DNA of 64,000 bases from Sequoia sempervirens (GCA_007258455.2 VDFB02193867.1:524749692-524813691); one strand, 5' to 3'; counted from the first letter of the stretch, positions 35,789-47,644 are shown. Translations and numbers: made by a program. The notes: generated by a model not told the origin, from the sequence alone.

Positions 35789-35838
35789 ACCCTAAACCCT
35801 AAAACCTAAACCTAAAACCCTAAACCCTAAAACCTAAA
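35789..35838 (-). repeat. Interstitial telomere-like repeat tract
   Basis: Six or seven units of CCCTAAA and its variants (CCTAAA, CCCTAAAA) in a row: the C-strand of the plant telomere repeat TTTAGGG. The tract is short and degenerate. Confidence 0.8.
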
Positions 35839-36426
35839 TCTAAATTAGATTTATAATGTCTAGATTTGTTGTTTTTTATTATACTTATATTTCTTATTCG
35901 AGTGCCAAAGAAATTTTACCATACACAACCACTACCTTATAAACCTTAACCTCGTCATCACTTGTCGACATGTACTTAAGCCCATAAAACTACACACCTT
36001 TGATTACCTTTTCTTTGTTCATCACATCTATAATATTTTCACCTTTTAGATAGTGCAACTTGAAAGTAATCAATGCTTTCAACAACCATTTGTGTTGAGA
36101 AATGAGATGTTTCTTAACTAGTGATAAATCATAGCATAAATTTATGAGGTTGATAGAATATAGTATAATTTTTACAAATTAAATTGCATGGTTTTCATCA
36201 TTTACCCATTTTGACACTCATTCTTGAGTTGAATAACCTAGATTAGTGGGTTTTCCTTATCCTTTTCCACCTTTATATGTAATAGAAGACACTCTAAACA
36301 ACCCCTAACCTCTTATTAACACCCAGTTTGAGAAATCAAAGTTATATATCTATGTGCCTTATTTTTTATTCTTTAGTCCTTTACCTATAGAAATTTAGTT
36401 CCTTACCTCATGTTCACAATCTCTAT

Positions 36427-36647
36427 TTACTAATCTTTTTTTTTTTTTTAGACTGCAAGAATCGGGTAGCACAACCCCCTATAAACTATAGTGCGCCTGG
36501 TAAACTTTTTAATGTGACTGGTGGTGCTAGCGCGACACGCCCTTTGGTGTACCACAGGGGTGGGGGAGACTAGACCTCATGACCAACCTCATGCAATAGG
36601 AAATGTTTAGCCAACCGAGCTAGGGCCCCAACCCCATTACTAATCTT
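36427..36647 (-). mobile_element. tRNA-derived SINE with poly(A) tail and target duplication
   Basis: On the minus strand the body (36636 to 36438) begins GGGGTTGGGGCCC, followed by TAGCTCGGTTGG, which matches a tRNA A box, and about 35-40 bases later GAGGTCTAGTCTCC, a decayed B box. It ends in a run of about 14 A (T run at 36436-36450). TTACTAATCTT flanks it at 36427-36437 and 36637-36647, a target duplication of at least 11 bp as made by LINE machinery. The body is about 199 bp. It is transcribed, if at all, by RNA polymerase III. No coding content. Confidence 0.85.
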
Positions 36648-36969
36648 CTTATTTAATTTTTCCAATAATGTACAGTTTTTTTTTAAAGTGCATGATTTTA
36701 AATCGTGTACTTTTCAATGGTATGATTTAACATTGATTTCATTTGTATCAAAAATTGTACTTGATTCCGTCGCCTATTTTGGCACCTATAAGCACCAAGA
36801 TCAAGTATAGCTAAGTGCTATTTTTTGGCATCTAGCAATTGTAAATGCACTAAATATAAAGTGCCAAAAATCATATATTGCTTGGGGGGTTCTTTGATTG
36901 AGTGAATTTTGGGGGGATTCTTCTTGTGGTTGTGGTTGCATTCCTCTTGATTTGTATTCTTGTTTCATC

Positions 36970-37800
36970 ATGGATCCATCTACAATTCCACTTCTAACAC
37001 CTTACAACTATCCTAAATAGAAATTTGAAATGAACAAATTGCTAAGAGTAAGAAGGTTACATATAGGATAGTTCATGGGCTTGATGGTGAATGAAAAGAT
37101 GATGAGGCTAAAAATAATAAGTGGTTGAATAGTTGTGAAGAAGCCATTGGCTATTTGTGCTTGTATGTCTCTTCCAATTTGTCGTTTCACATTGAGCACT
37201 TGGATACACCTATGGATATGTGGACTACATTGTCAAACTTATTTGGGAAAATAGATGAAATTCAAGGACATTTTTTGGAGAATGAATTAATCAGTCTATC
37301 CATGTAATTTTGACAACATACAAGACTTCATAACCAAATTCAAGTCACTAGGAACAAAATTGAAGGATAGTAAAATTGAGAAATCAGATACATAATTGAT
37401 CTTCAGTGTTATTTCAAAGCTAGGACTTGAATAATCAGTGTTTGTGTCTACTTTTTATGCTACAAAGAATTCCTTTGGGAGTGAGTTTAAGATGCCTTCC
37501 TTTGAATATTTTTCTATGCAACTCACTAGGGAGCAAGATAAGCTTATTCAAATTGGTACTTTGAAGACTTCAAAATCATGCGCCTTGATTGCAAAGGATG
37601 AGAAGTCTTCAAGTGACAAAGAAAAGAAAAAAAACAAGCCTAAGAAGAACACACTTGATCCACATCTAATTCCACAAAATGAAACATAAATATTCTTCCA
37701 AATAGAAAACATCTAAGAAGGAGAGGCCTACTTGTGCATATTGCAAGAAGGATGGACATGAAGAACATTATTATTATAAAAAAAGATATTGATGAGTTGA
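36970..37800 (+). pseudogene. copia gag (UBN2-type) with CCHC knuckle, broken
   Basis: The start reads MDPSTIPLLTPYNYPK and then a TAG where gag proteins have Trp (YPxW). After frame shifts the core continues as SCEEAIGYLCLYVSSNL, LDTPMDMWTTLSNLFGK (37125-37307) and SFEYFSMQLTREQDKLI (37438-37689), the helical gag fold of plant copia elements. Near 37730 the zinc knuckle reads CAYCKKDGHEEHYYYKK: C-x2-C-x4-H are present but the last Cys is Tyr. At least three frame breaks make it inactive. Confidence 0.85.
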
Positions 37801-37843
37801 AGAATCTTCTAAAAAATAAAATCGCATTGATTTTCTTTCTACA

Positions 37844-38510
37844 ATGTCTGAATCTCCTCCTCCAAAACATTCTAAAAAGTACAAAGGTCATGTTGATTTG
37901 GCTTCTACATCAGGATATAAAGGACATGCTCTTTGTGCTTTTCCAGGTCATGGATCAGGGAGATGGCTTCTATATTTAGGAGCATCTCATCATATGACAT
38001 CTTCACAATATATATTCTCTTCTTTTTAGCCTTGTACTATGTCTCCTATCTTGATGGGAAACAATACATACATGAGTATAATTGGGAAGGGCTCTATTAG
38101 TTTTGGGGACAACACTTTCCAGGATGTTTTATGTTCCTCATTTGATGAACAATCTTCTTTCCATATATCAGATTACACATGGTGGAGATGGAAGAATTGT
38201 GGAGTTCACACCTGATTTAGTCATCATTCGATACTTGGAGACTAGAGAGATCATCACTACTAGGGTGGTTGATCATTCATCTCAGTTGTATACCTTTGCA
38301 TATTTTACTTATGATGATGGCATTGTTCCTTCGGTTGTTGATCACAATTCTAGCATGAACCATGATTCAGAGGAGACATTTGGCTTCTTGAGCTTGAAAG
38401 TTCTCACATCAGATCTAGTTCTTGATTCATGCATTTCATCTCCTCCATCTACTATTGCAATTGATGATGCTTTTAATTCCACAATTTTGGTTCCTTATGA
38501 TTCAATGTAG
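37844..38510 (+). pseudogene. copia protease remnant and pre-integrase segment
   Basis: At about 37965 GRWLLYLGASHHMTSS corresponds to the W.lDSGAS.HMT active-site motif of copia protease, but the catalytic Asp-Ser has become Tyr-Leu. The frame from 38082 continues with FYVPHLMNNLLSIYQIT (the VP.L..NLLSV.QL step) and then a pre-integrase-like stretch (VEFTPDLVIIRYLETREIIT, VDHSSQLYTF). The expected HHCC integrase start does not follow. Confidence 0.8.
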
Positions 38511-38534
38511 CAAGATCTTGATTGTCTTTCAGAG

Positions 38535-39062
38535 ATGGCTACTTGTGATGGCTTCCTGACAAGTATTACAAACTTTTTTGTGGGGTCTCATATTGAAAAT
38601 TTGGGGGACATAATTGATGGTATTCATCTTCTCGTTGATGAAGAAGATCCTTCTTCATTTGTTGTGAGGGAACACTCTGACCCTTTTGTTCATTCTCTAC
38701 ATGATCATCCTTTGCAGGTTGAAGTGACTGTGTATACTTTTGGACAAAATTTGGAGGAGGCTTATTTTTCTTCAGAGGGGATATCATTGTCTTTGGATCT
38801 TGTTCTATATTCATCTCTACTAGATTCTAGATTGTCCTCTTCAGTAGTGTGGCCTAGAACACCTGTATGGAGTGTGTCAGCTTTCAGAATTGACATGGAG
38901 ACACTTGAGCATACTTCAAATACAACATACATCATCCACATTCTTGACATCCTGCATACATTCATGGTTTTTTTCTTCCTAAGGGGAGGAATGTTGTTTG
39001 ACACTTTTGGATCATCTTCAACATTCAATGTTGAGCTATCATTGCAGGAGATTCAACATTGA
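38535..39062 (+). CDS. Unrecognised 175-residue frame inside the copia derivative
   Basis: This frame is in the same phase as 38082-38510, from which one TAG separates it, so about 980 bp are almost open. The translation is acidic and rich in Leu, Ser, Asp and Val, with no integrase, RT or other motif I know. It ends just before the purine-rich end of the element. It could be a captured host sequence, a divergent element-specific protein or a chance opening. No start or expression evidence is visible. Confidence 0.35.
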   Translation: MATCDGFLTSITNFFVGSHIENLGDIIDGIHLLVDEEDPSSFVVREHSDPFVHSLHDHPLQVEVTVYTFGQNLEEAYFSSEGISLSLDLVLYSSLLDSRLSSSVVWPRTPVWSVSAFRIDMETLEHTSNTTYIIHILDILHTFMVFFFLRGGMLFDTFGSSSTFNVELSLQEIQH

Positions 39063-39352
39063 GGGGGGGCTACCTTGTCTCTCTTCTAATACTCTCTTAT
39101 GGGGGTTCTTTTTCCTCACATAGGGTTTTGGCCTTCTTATGCATCATTGAGAGCATTGCATTTCATTTTTTATATCTTTTATCTCTCTTTTGGGGAGGAT
39201 TTTTATCACACTGGATTTTATCCTTTTCTCCATTTGTGAGAGATTTCATTTGCATATGTACATGGATACCTAACATGGCCTAGTATCCAAGAACCATCTT
39301 TGTGTCATTTACATAATAATCAACTACTCCCTAAGTTGCACTTAAGGGTGGG

Positions 39353-39731
39353 TGTTGGTGTAAATAAAGTCTTGTACCTAGTTCATTCATTACTGGGAGA
39401 CTTATTTGCATCTTAAGTTTACTTAGGTCCTAGGAATCTTTCTAGAAGGTGTTAGTTGACATTAGTTGTTATCTTATCTTTTGACTCATAACAAATGTGA
39501 ACCTAGGTAGTTGTGATTATTTGTCTCATGTCATATGATTAAGACACTTGTAATAATCCTATAACATCCTATATCTCACCTTAGATATATAACCAAGGGG
39601 TTTCTACTACATTTTTAATATACATTGAATCATATTGATAAGAATACAGTTTATTCTTGTCACATTCTATTCTCTCTCTTTGTGCTTTTTGTTTGGTCTC
39701 AAGATCTTGGCAGCCATAGCCAATTCTAACA
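39353..39731 (+). repeat. 3' LTR of the copia derivative
   Basis: 379 bp from TGTTGG to CTAACA, with purine-rich TTAAGGGTGGG directly upstream. It contains TATATAACC at about 39585 and a pyrimidine-rich TTCTATTCTCTCTCTTTGTG run near the end. No second copy lies in the window. Confidence 0.8.
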
Positions 39732-41449
39732 GATTGCATAGTCAAATTAAATCAATTAATCTACATTAAATTCAATGAATTTCAAAGAATTAAATGAACT
39801 AGATCTAAGGAATATTGGCTCTCCTTTATGTTTTTATCCAATCTCATACCCTTCTTGATTTGGATTCTAATGTTAATTTGAAAAAGGATAGATCTTAATG
39901 ATCTAAACACTAGGTGTAGGATCCCTTTTCAATCAAACATTTTGGTTAACCTAATATATCCTACACTAAATAAATATTTTAAATTACATTTAAAATTTTG
40001 TATCTATCTGAATTATTAAGAATTTATTTTAAAAAATCAGAAATTAAATCACATTTTGTTTGCAAAAAGGTGTGTTTTCATTTAAAATGAAAGTGTTCTT
40101 GATTTAATTTTATGCAATTTTGTTCACTTCCAGTTCTGAAATACATGAGATCTATATAATAATTTGATAATTCTTTTGAACGAGTGCATGATTTGGTCAA
40201 AAAGAATATTATTTTTAAAAAAAATTAGAAACCCTAGTTCATTGCATTAGGTGAGATTTTCACAAAATTGGGCAAAACAATAGAATTTTCAGTTTCAGAT
40301 TCAGACTATACCTGTCTCGGACCTCTATTACCCATAAACACTGTCACAAAATTAGACTTTTACATAACAATAAACCTAGTCTAGGGCACCCAACACCCTT
40401 GACTTGCTCCATTTTGATTAGATTCTAGGTGTAGACTGGTATGTGTGTTTCATGTACAAAATTTGAACTCGGTTTCTCAAATTTGTTTCTTTAATAGATT
40501 TGTGAAGCTATATTCGATTACACTTGGCATTGAAAAACATAAACATAAATTGAAATTCATAATTAATGTTTTCATTAATTTATTAGAGAAAGTACAACAA
40601 TAGGATCACATCAGATATCTTTTTGCAAGTTTTCTACATATATAATATCTTTTAGTAGTGAAGATTTTGACATGCTAGATTATTCCCTTAAGGACTTTAT
40701 CTCATCTAAATCTTCCACTGATACTTCTAAGGTTTCAACATGTCAAAGAATAATAAATGCAATTACACCTCAAATAGTGATTTACCCACCTTTAATTCAA
40801 ACTCTTGAACACAAAATCAACATGTTCTTATCATTACACCACCATCAAACAAACGAAAAACTCATGGGCATTTCTTAAATTTTGCTAGATAATTGATTCA
40901 ATGTAATAACATACATGGCTATATGGTTTATTTTTCCAAACAGAAATAAGCTCTAGGTGATTTATGATCCAAGTGAGCTCACTAGAAACTTGATTACAAA
41001 GGATACAAGTGTCACTCAAGCAACCTCCCTCACAATCAATAAAACCTTGTTTATACAAGTAATAGTGAAGAAGTTGCAGGGAAACTTGGATAGGGCCAAT
41101 GCCACAAATTTGAAATTACAAGAATAATTTAATGTGACCTTACAAGATTTTTGCCTCCTTTTCAACCAACTATTGAAGGTTTAAAGGAAGAGGAGGAGAA
41201 TTTAACCCTTCAGGTTAAAAACTTAAGAGATAATCTTAGTTAGAGAATTTAAGAAGAAGCAAGAATATCTAAGGAGGTAGTTAAGAAAGTATCAGATTTG
41301 GTTAATAAAATTTTGAGTCAGGTGGATAAGGTATGTGATAACTACAAATTTTTGAAGGATGAATTTACCAACCATTCTCAAATGAGAGTCAGGTTAAAAT
41401 TCTTTCAAGTCAGTTGGGCACTTAGAGTTGTATTATTGAGGATTATTAT
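39732..41449 (+). other. Intergenic sequence with a weak coiled-coil-like stretch
   Basis: Mostly AT-rich and featureless. From about 41170 to 41390 one plus frame reads as charged, heptad-like sequence (EEEENLTLQVKNLRDNL, then after stops ISKEVVKKVSDLVNKILSQV, NYKFLKDEF), perhaps a decayed coiled-coil protein of a retroelement. A frame at 40672-40878 (68 codons) is unrecognised. The stretch ends at the left LTR of the next element. Confidence 0.4.
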
Positions 41450-42716
41450 TGTAAGAGTGGGGGACCAACCACGTTCAAGGCCCAGGCCACGGGAGGCCAA
41501 GAGAAGAGGGCTTCCCAAACTTACCTCAGCTAATGCGGGTTTCAAGAAATAAGGAATGAGAATAATGAGGACTATAAGGTCCTTCAACCAATCTGCAAAT
41601 CCGAAATGAGGAAGGAGGTTAAGTGGGTCAACTTTCAAATTCGGTTATGTGTCTCAGAGAGCTTTCTATCAAAGGACAAAAGCGCTGAACTGGGACGACA
41701 GCGCGATGCATTAGCATCTCACAAGGGCATTGGTGTCCATATGACCAGAAAATTCAAGAGACAAGAGAAGAACATAGAAAGAAGACTGGAAACTTGATAG
41801 GTGGTTTCAAGGAGGCTGAAATACGGATATGAAATGGAAAAGTAGTGAAAAAATGAGATGAGAAGATTATACTAATGGGGTTCTTGCAAATGAAATCTTG
41901 TTTCCAACAAACTTCAAGAGCACCAAAACCTGCACACAAAAAATAGATAAAAATGTTGGGGAAGGGTTGTATAGGGGCCTGCCTTAGTCAGACCCCGTTT
42001 TGGTGTTTCCACCTCCACATACAACCAAGATAAAGATGATAGAAAAATATGATGAAGAGAGATAACAAAAGCACTACAAATCAGTATGAGTGCTACTCAA
42101 CCAACGTAATAGAAGGAAGGAATGGGAAGCTTACCACCTCCACCAAATGCACTCAAGGAAAATGGAGAGAAGATGAGAGCACTTGAGCCTCTGCTGCAAT
42201 GGCCTGGTCTCAAACTTGCTCTACTGAAGTGATTGAACAATGTTGTTGCTGCTGTAATGTTGGATGGAGTGCAAAATGGAGTGCTCAAAGGTGTATGGAA
42301 AATGGAGTGAATGCTTAAAAGATGGAGAAATGTATAAGACAAATGATAAAAGATGACCAAAAGATGGAGTGGATACTTGAAAAGATGGAAATGAATGAAA
42401 GAATGGTGAATTTTTAGAGAAATAGGTGATTTTAGGTCAGTGAGGTCCAAGTGGAGGCATTACAACTTGTTCAAAATAGCAAGTGTAATGTCTCTACATG
42501 CTTCAGATGCGAGATTATGTTATGAACATTAGTGCATCGCGTAGATGTCTATGCACCGCATGGTCATCACAATAGTTTCGCTTCTACTGAAACGCAAAGA
42601 AAGTGCCATGTGGAACCAAGGTAGCAGGCTTATGTATATTTTTTGCTCCGAACTTGGTTTTCTAAAGTGGAAAAAAGCAAAAAGGGGAATCTGCACATGG
42701 GGTGCAAATTTACTCA
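41450..42716 (-). repeat. 3' LTR (by minus-strand orientation)
   Basis: On the minus strand it begins TGAGTAAATTTGCACC and ends CCCCACTCTTACA. It matches 46374-47644 throughout with moderate scattered differences. A 117-codon minus frame (42450-42097) has a counterpart in the other LTR. Confidence 0.85.
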
Positions 42717-42926
42717 CATTTTTACCCCACTTTAGCAAGCATGAACACTGATGAGTGCTCGGTAAAGTAGATTGAAGTAGTAGTAGTAGGGTTAGAAATG
42801 TATACCTATACCGATGAGGAAGCGGACCACGATCCAGCGAACTCGAGAGTGCAAGACAAGAAAAGGACTTCATAGCTTCTCAGAACTATGAAGTTGAAGA
42901 AGGAAAGTGTCTTACAGACCCACAAA

Positions 42927-43200
42927 CCTATAAGGAGGATATTCTCCAAGATCTCTCACATGAAGAATCATCCAAGGAAAGCACCCTACAGGTTCTCGTT
43001 CCTACAAGGAGGTGTCTCCCAAGCTCTCTTGCATGGAGGAGACCAAAGGCAAGGACCCTAAAGGTTTTTGGCCCTATAGGGGAGCAACCTCCAAGATCTC
43101 TCACATGAAGGAAGCTCAAAGGAAGCACCCTATAGGTGCTTGGTCCTATAAGGAGGTGTCCCCCAAGATCTCTCTCATGGAGGAAACCGAAGGAATCAGA
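42927..43200 (+). repeat. 72-bp tandem repeat, about 3.8 units
   Basis: Units start with CCTAYAAGGAGG-like sequence at 42927, 43001, 43073 and 43145 and contain CCAAGATCTCTC.CATG and GGAAGCACCCTATAGG. The period is 72 bp (74 for the first), a multiple of three, so a 76-codon plus frame (43012-43242) translates as 24-residue repeats. It is antisense to the element's coding direction, so I do not call it a gene. Confidence 0.85.
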
Positions 43201-43249
43201 CTCCGCAAAATCAAAAGCAGCGACACATTTATCCTCGGATAGAACATGT

Positions 43250-45070
43250 CAGGAAGCGGCCATGCAGGAAGGAAAGCAGACAGTCATGTAGAACGTTAAT
43301 CAAATAGGAATACTTTCAAAGGGGTCCCTCAAGAACCCAGCGTGAAGAAGTGGTCCACTCAAGGGACACACGGTTTGAAAGCAGATCTTCTCTTTTCTTT
43401 TTTGAATCAATCCATTATCAAGGAATCCTTTTGAAAGACATTCACTTCATCAAGGAATTTGAAAGCAAGAATATGCCCCCATGTGAGGGGCAGATCAAGG
43501 TTGTTCTCACTTCAAAGGGAGGTTCTCAAGTCCTTTCTTTGTGAACTGGTGATGAAGGAAACATGTTCCATTAGGGTTCCAAGTTGAGAATGTGATTCTA
43601 AAGAAAGCATTTTTGTGGAGATTTTCGAGAAAAGATCTATTAGCAATGAATGCATTTTCTAAAAATTAGAATGTTGAATTGAAGTGTTGTCACACATGAA
43701 AGGGACAACTCAAACAAAGAAGAGAGAAAGATAATAAGTGAGAAAATCACAAACAAAGGGAACAAGGGGACCTGGTTTAGGGGGGTTAGATCTGTCCATG
43801 CTTATATAATAGGTAACTGCGGTGCAAGGTGAAAGATCATCAATCCCCAACCAGATCAAAAAGAATGCACAGAAAGCAAAGTAAAAACAAAAAATTGGGT
43901 CAACATGGAAGGGAAGCCTAAATGCCCCCAATGCTTTGCATTGTCCCCAATTTACTGAAAATCAATCACAAACACGGAGGAATGATGATACAAATAGAAG
44001 AAGGTTTACAACACAAAAAAATGCCTGTATCCAAGCACCAACAAGGGTGACATGGGTACTCTAGGAACACATAGCACAGTTATAGGGAAACACATCACAA
44101 ACACATGTCTAATCTATAGATAAAGAATGGAGGTCCTCCCCTAGCATTGATCAACCAAGAGGTTGTTTGCTTCCCACTTGAGATCATCATAGGGGGAAGG
44201 CGAACGGACCTATAATGGTGTAATGTTGATGGGAGGAGATTTTGACCCTCCCACAACAAGGTCTAAGGAAGAAGGCCCCTCGAGGTCTTATCCACTCACC
44301 CCTTGTGGAGTAAGAGTTAGCGATTTGGAAAAGATCACTCACAAGGTTGAAACTTCATCTATAGAATTGCATAGACACTTCACAAGAGTTCCATGCTCAA
44401 TCCTAGTAGATGGAGGAGGGTGTTCCTAAGATCCACCACTGAGTGATTCTGGGGTGGTGACAAACTCAAGAGAAGTTGGGACTAGTTATGTTGCTAAAAT
44501 AGAACAAGTCAACATGGGGCCACCCCGCAGAGGAGGTGGACTCCTCTTACATTCTTCACTATTAGAAGAACTACTCTCTAGCTTTGGCCTCGTCAAGAGA
44601 TGCGAACTTCCCATGAACGAGGCAAGAGGTGCAGAGAGAAGAGGAGGTAGAGAGAACCATGGTAGACACCACCGAAGTGTTTTCCATGTCTATGAGTTTT
44701 GGAAAGGGTGGAACATTTGGAATAGATGTCAAAAAAGGCGACTCCACCAAAGGGGCGATGAACACCTGTACAAGCGCCCACATACTCACTGCAGAGCCTG
44801 AGGTGGTGTAGAACTAATTTGAATGAAAGAAGAGGGGAGAAGAGAAGAGGACACTGCAACAGACCTTGAGACATGGGCATTCTTCTCCTCTTCCTCCATC
44901 CTCTGTTGAGCGGCCTACTCAGCCATAAGATCCTTTAGTCGATGCTTGCATTCGCACACAAGGCTATTTTTACGACTCTTAGTGATAGAGTTTGGGGGTT
45001 GCACAAGGACGGAAGACTCCTACTCGATCATAGGAGTGTCCACTACAGTCGTTTCGAGTGGAGGAGCGAA
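43250..45070 (-). other. Interior of the gypsy-type element, degenerate
   Basis: Contains many short frames on both strands, overlapping each other, with no recognisable domain. It lies between the protease region and the 72-bp array. Probably decayed polyprotein and 3' leader of the element. Confidence 0.4.
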
Positions 45071-45073
45071 CTC

Positions 45074-45460
45074 CTATATGAGAGCAAGTTGAGAAATCAG
45101 AGGAAGAGTTGGCTCTAGAGCCTTGACAGCGGGCCTCTTCCCACTTGTTTCTTTAGAAGCAGGGGTGGTAAGAGGCCTCAGAGGCCAAGATATAGAGGAA
45201 TAACCATAGGAAACTTTCTTCCCACTATACTGGGTGGGTCTAGGCTCCATCGGCAACACAGGAAACTCCAATGCGGGACACTTTGACTCTTGTTGAGTAG
45301 GCATCACAGAATTCTCCCACGGGCGTAGGGAAGAATCCAATGGTACCATAGCAAAGTAGGAGGGAGCATCAAACTTTTCAACAGAAGAAGAAGGAGGATC
45401 CTGAGACCGCTTATCTTCTTTCCTTCTATGCACCCTAGAGGCATCACTATTGACTTTCAA
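45074..45460 (-). pseudogene. Polyprotein remnant downstream of the protease
   Basis: 128 codons on the minus strand, rich in Ser, Pro, Lys and Glu (VHRRKEDKRSQDPPSSS, LEFPVLPMEPRPTQYSGKK). It follows the protease remnant in another frame, so a frameshift lies near 45480. It may be the linker before a lost RT. No catalytic motif. Confidence 0.4.
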
Positions 45461-45507
45461 GCAAGCCCTATGTGAGATGGAATAAGGTGACGGGGGTTAT
45501 CTTACTC

Positions 45508-46194
45508 TCAGAACTTGGTGCCCTCTCTGGTAATTTGATATGTTTGATGCAAAAGGTCCCTCCTAGGTGGAAGGGGACCCATAGGCGCAGGCCAAGAGTA
45601 GCCCAAGGAGTAGCTTCCACAAGCAACTGTTGGTTTATAACTGGTGTTGTGGATCACATGCATAGAACCTCCATGGATAAATTTTAAACATTTATGCACG
45701 ATCGAGGGTATGGAATTCATAGCCACCAACCAAGGGATACCCAACATAACCCTAAAGAGCTCAGATAGAAGGATAATGTCGAACAAAAGTTTCATAGTTT
45801 TAGGTCTGACCGAGACCGACAAGACAATGTTACCTAAGGGAGGCATAGAAAGACCATCATGTGTGCGGACGGTACTTACGAGCGCATCATACCCATCCTT
45901 ATGCAAGAAGTTGATTAACATTATTTCCTCAATTATAAAATTTACTTGAGATGTGGGATCAATAAGAACACCGGCTACAATGTTCACATTAATTCGCGCA
46001 AAAATGTATAGAGGAGATGGTTCTCTGTTAAAACCCATTGGTAGATCATGTGAGGTAAAGGTTATACTATTATCACTACTCACATGTTGCACAGAGGGGG
46101 CGGGTTGACACATGGAAGAGGCCATCATACACACACTAGACAAGGCTTTCACAGATTCCCCAAAAGGTAGAAAGGTAGGACAATGACCCAACAA
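45508..46194 (-). pseudogene. Ty3/gypsy aspartic protease remnant (228-residue frame)
   Basis: About residues 75-90 read NIVAGVLIDPTSQVNFI, in the position of the A.iDpGSS.N.I active site of gypsy proteases; the catalytic Asp is kept but the following Gly is Thr. Later ELFRVMLGIPWLVAMNSIPS and HKCLKFIHGG match the LLGRPWL....vPS.lHq.LKF block seen after the protease in Tat/Athila-type elements. The frame starts about 180 bp downstream of the 5' LTR. The substitution and lack of pol suggest it is inactive. Confidence 0.75.
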
Positions 46195-46373
46195 AGGTTT
46201 CGTAGTACAATACCTTTAGAACCTTTTAGCTATGTCCACTAGGGGTCATAGGTTGGGTTGTGAGGTGTAGAACCTAACAACACACAAGCCTACAACACTC
46301 CTAGAACAAAAGGAAAGGGACTTTTGGTATCACACAAAAAAATTAAAATGGTTCACATCAAGTTCACCAAAAA

Positions 46374-47644
46374 TGTAAGAGTGGGGAACTAACCACAATC
46401 AAGGCCCAGGTCATGGGAGGCCGAGAGTGGAGGGCTTCCCAAACTTACCTCAACTAATGTGGGTTTCAAGAAATAAGGAATGAGAATGATGAGGACTATA
46501 GGGTCCTTCAAACACTCTACAAATTCTAAATGAGGAAGGAGGTCAAGCGAGTCAACTTTCAAATTTGGCTTTGTGACTCAAAGAGATTTTTGTCAGAGGA
46601 CGAAAGTGCGGAACTGGGATGACAGCGTGACACACTTGCATCTCATAGGGGCGTTGACATTTGTAAGACCAGAAAAATCTGAGAAACAAGAGAAGAACAT
46701 TGAAAGCAAACTGGCAACTCAATAGGTGGTTTCAAGGAGGCTGAAATATGGCTATGAAATGGAAAACTAACCTGCACAAATGAGATGAGAAGATTACACT
46801 AATGGGGTTCCTACAAATGAAATCTTCTTTCTAGCAAACTTCAAGAGCACCAAAACTTGCACACAAAAAAGAGAGAAAAATGTTGGGGAAGGGTTGTATA
46901 GGGACTTTCCTCAGTTAGACCCTATTTTGGTGTTTCCACATCCACATATAGCCAAGATAAATATGATAGACAAATATGATAAAGAGAGATAACAAAAGCA
47001 CTACAAAGCAGTAAGAGTGCTACTCAACCAACATAATAGAGGGAAGGAATGGGAAGCTTACCACCTCCACCAAATGCACTCAAGGAAAATGGGGATAAGA
47101 TGAGAGTACTCGAGCCTTTATTGCAATGGCATGGTCCCAAACTTGCTCTACTGAAGTGACTGAACAATGTTGTTGTTGCTACAATGTTGGATGAAGTGCA
47201 AAATGGAGTGCTCAAAGGTGTATGGGAAATGGAGTGAATGCTTGAAAGATGGAAAAATGTATAAGCCAGATGATAAAATATGACCAAAAGATAGAATGGA
47301 TGCTTGAAAAGATGGAAATTAATGAAAGAATGGTGAATTTGTAGAGAAACAGGCAATTTTGGGTTGGTGAGGTTGAAGTGGAGGCATTACAACTTGTTCA
47401 AAATAGCAAGTGTAACATCTCTACATGCTTTAGATGCGAGATTTCATTATGGACATTAGCGTTTCACACAGACGTTTGCGCGTCGTGTGGTCATCCACAA
47501 CGGTTTTGCTTCTACTGACATGCAAAGTAAGCACCACGTGGAACCAAGATAGCGGGCTTATGCAGATTTTTGCCTCTAAACATGGTTTTCTAAAGTGGAA
47601 AAATGAAAAAAGGGGAATTTGTACATGGGGTGCAAATTTACTCT
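46374..47644 (-). repeat. 5' LTR (by minus-strand orientation)
   Basis: Collinear with 41450-42716. The terminal TG seen in the other LTR is changed here (AGAGTAAATTTGC on the minus strand). A 110-codon minus frame (47356-47024) parallels the one in the other LTR. Confidence 0.85.

Larger units (their letters stand above)
36970..39731 (+). mobile_element. Ty1/copia derivative: gag, protease remnant, 3' LTR, no pol
   Basis: From an ATG at 36970 the sequence reads as copia gag, then a CCHC knuckle, a protease remnant and a pre-integrase segment. There is then about 0.9 kb of open but unrecognised sequence, a purine-rich tract (about 39341-39352) and a 379-bp LTR. No integrase, RT or RNase H motif is present and no 5' LTR was found, so the element is 5'-truncated and internally deleted or is a non-autonomous subfamily. 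Confidence 0.8.
41450..47644 (-). mobile_element. Gypsy-type LTR element with protease remnant, no RT
   Basis: Two collinear LTRs (41450-42716 and 46374-47644) flank a 3.7-kb interior. Coding sense is on the minus strand, so the 46374-47644 copy is the 5' LTR. The interior holds a gypsy protease remnant and further degenerate polyprotein but no RT, RNase H or integrase. A 72-bp tandem array lies near the 3' LTR. The 5-bp flanks are not convincing duplicates. It is best seen as another non-autonomous derivative. Confidence 0.8.

Noticed and set aside
44454..44880. Overlapping frames on both strands in the gypsy-type element interior
   Set aside because: Mutually overlapping, no motif, no start context; treated as decayed element sequence.
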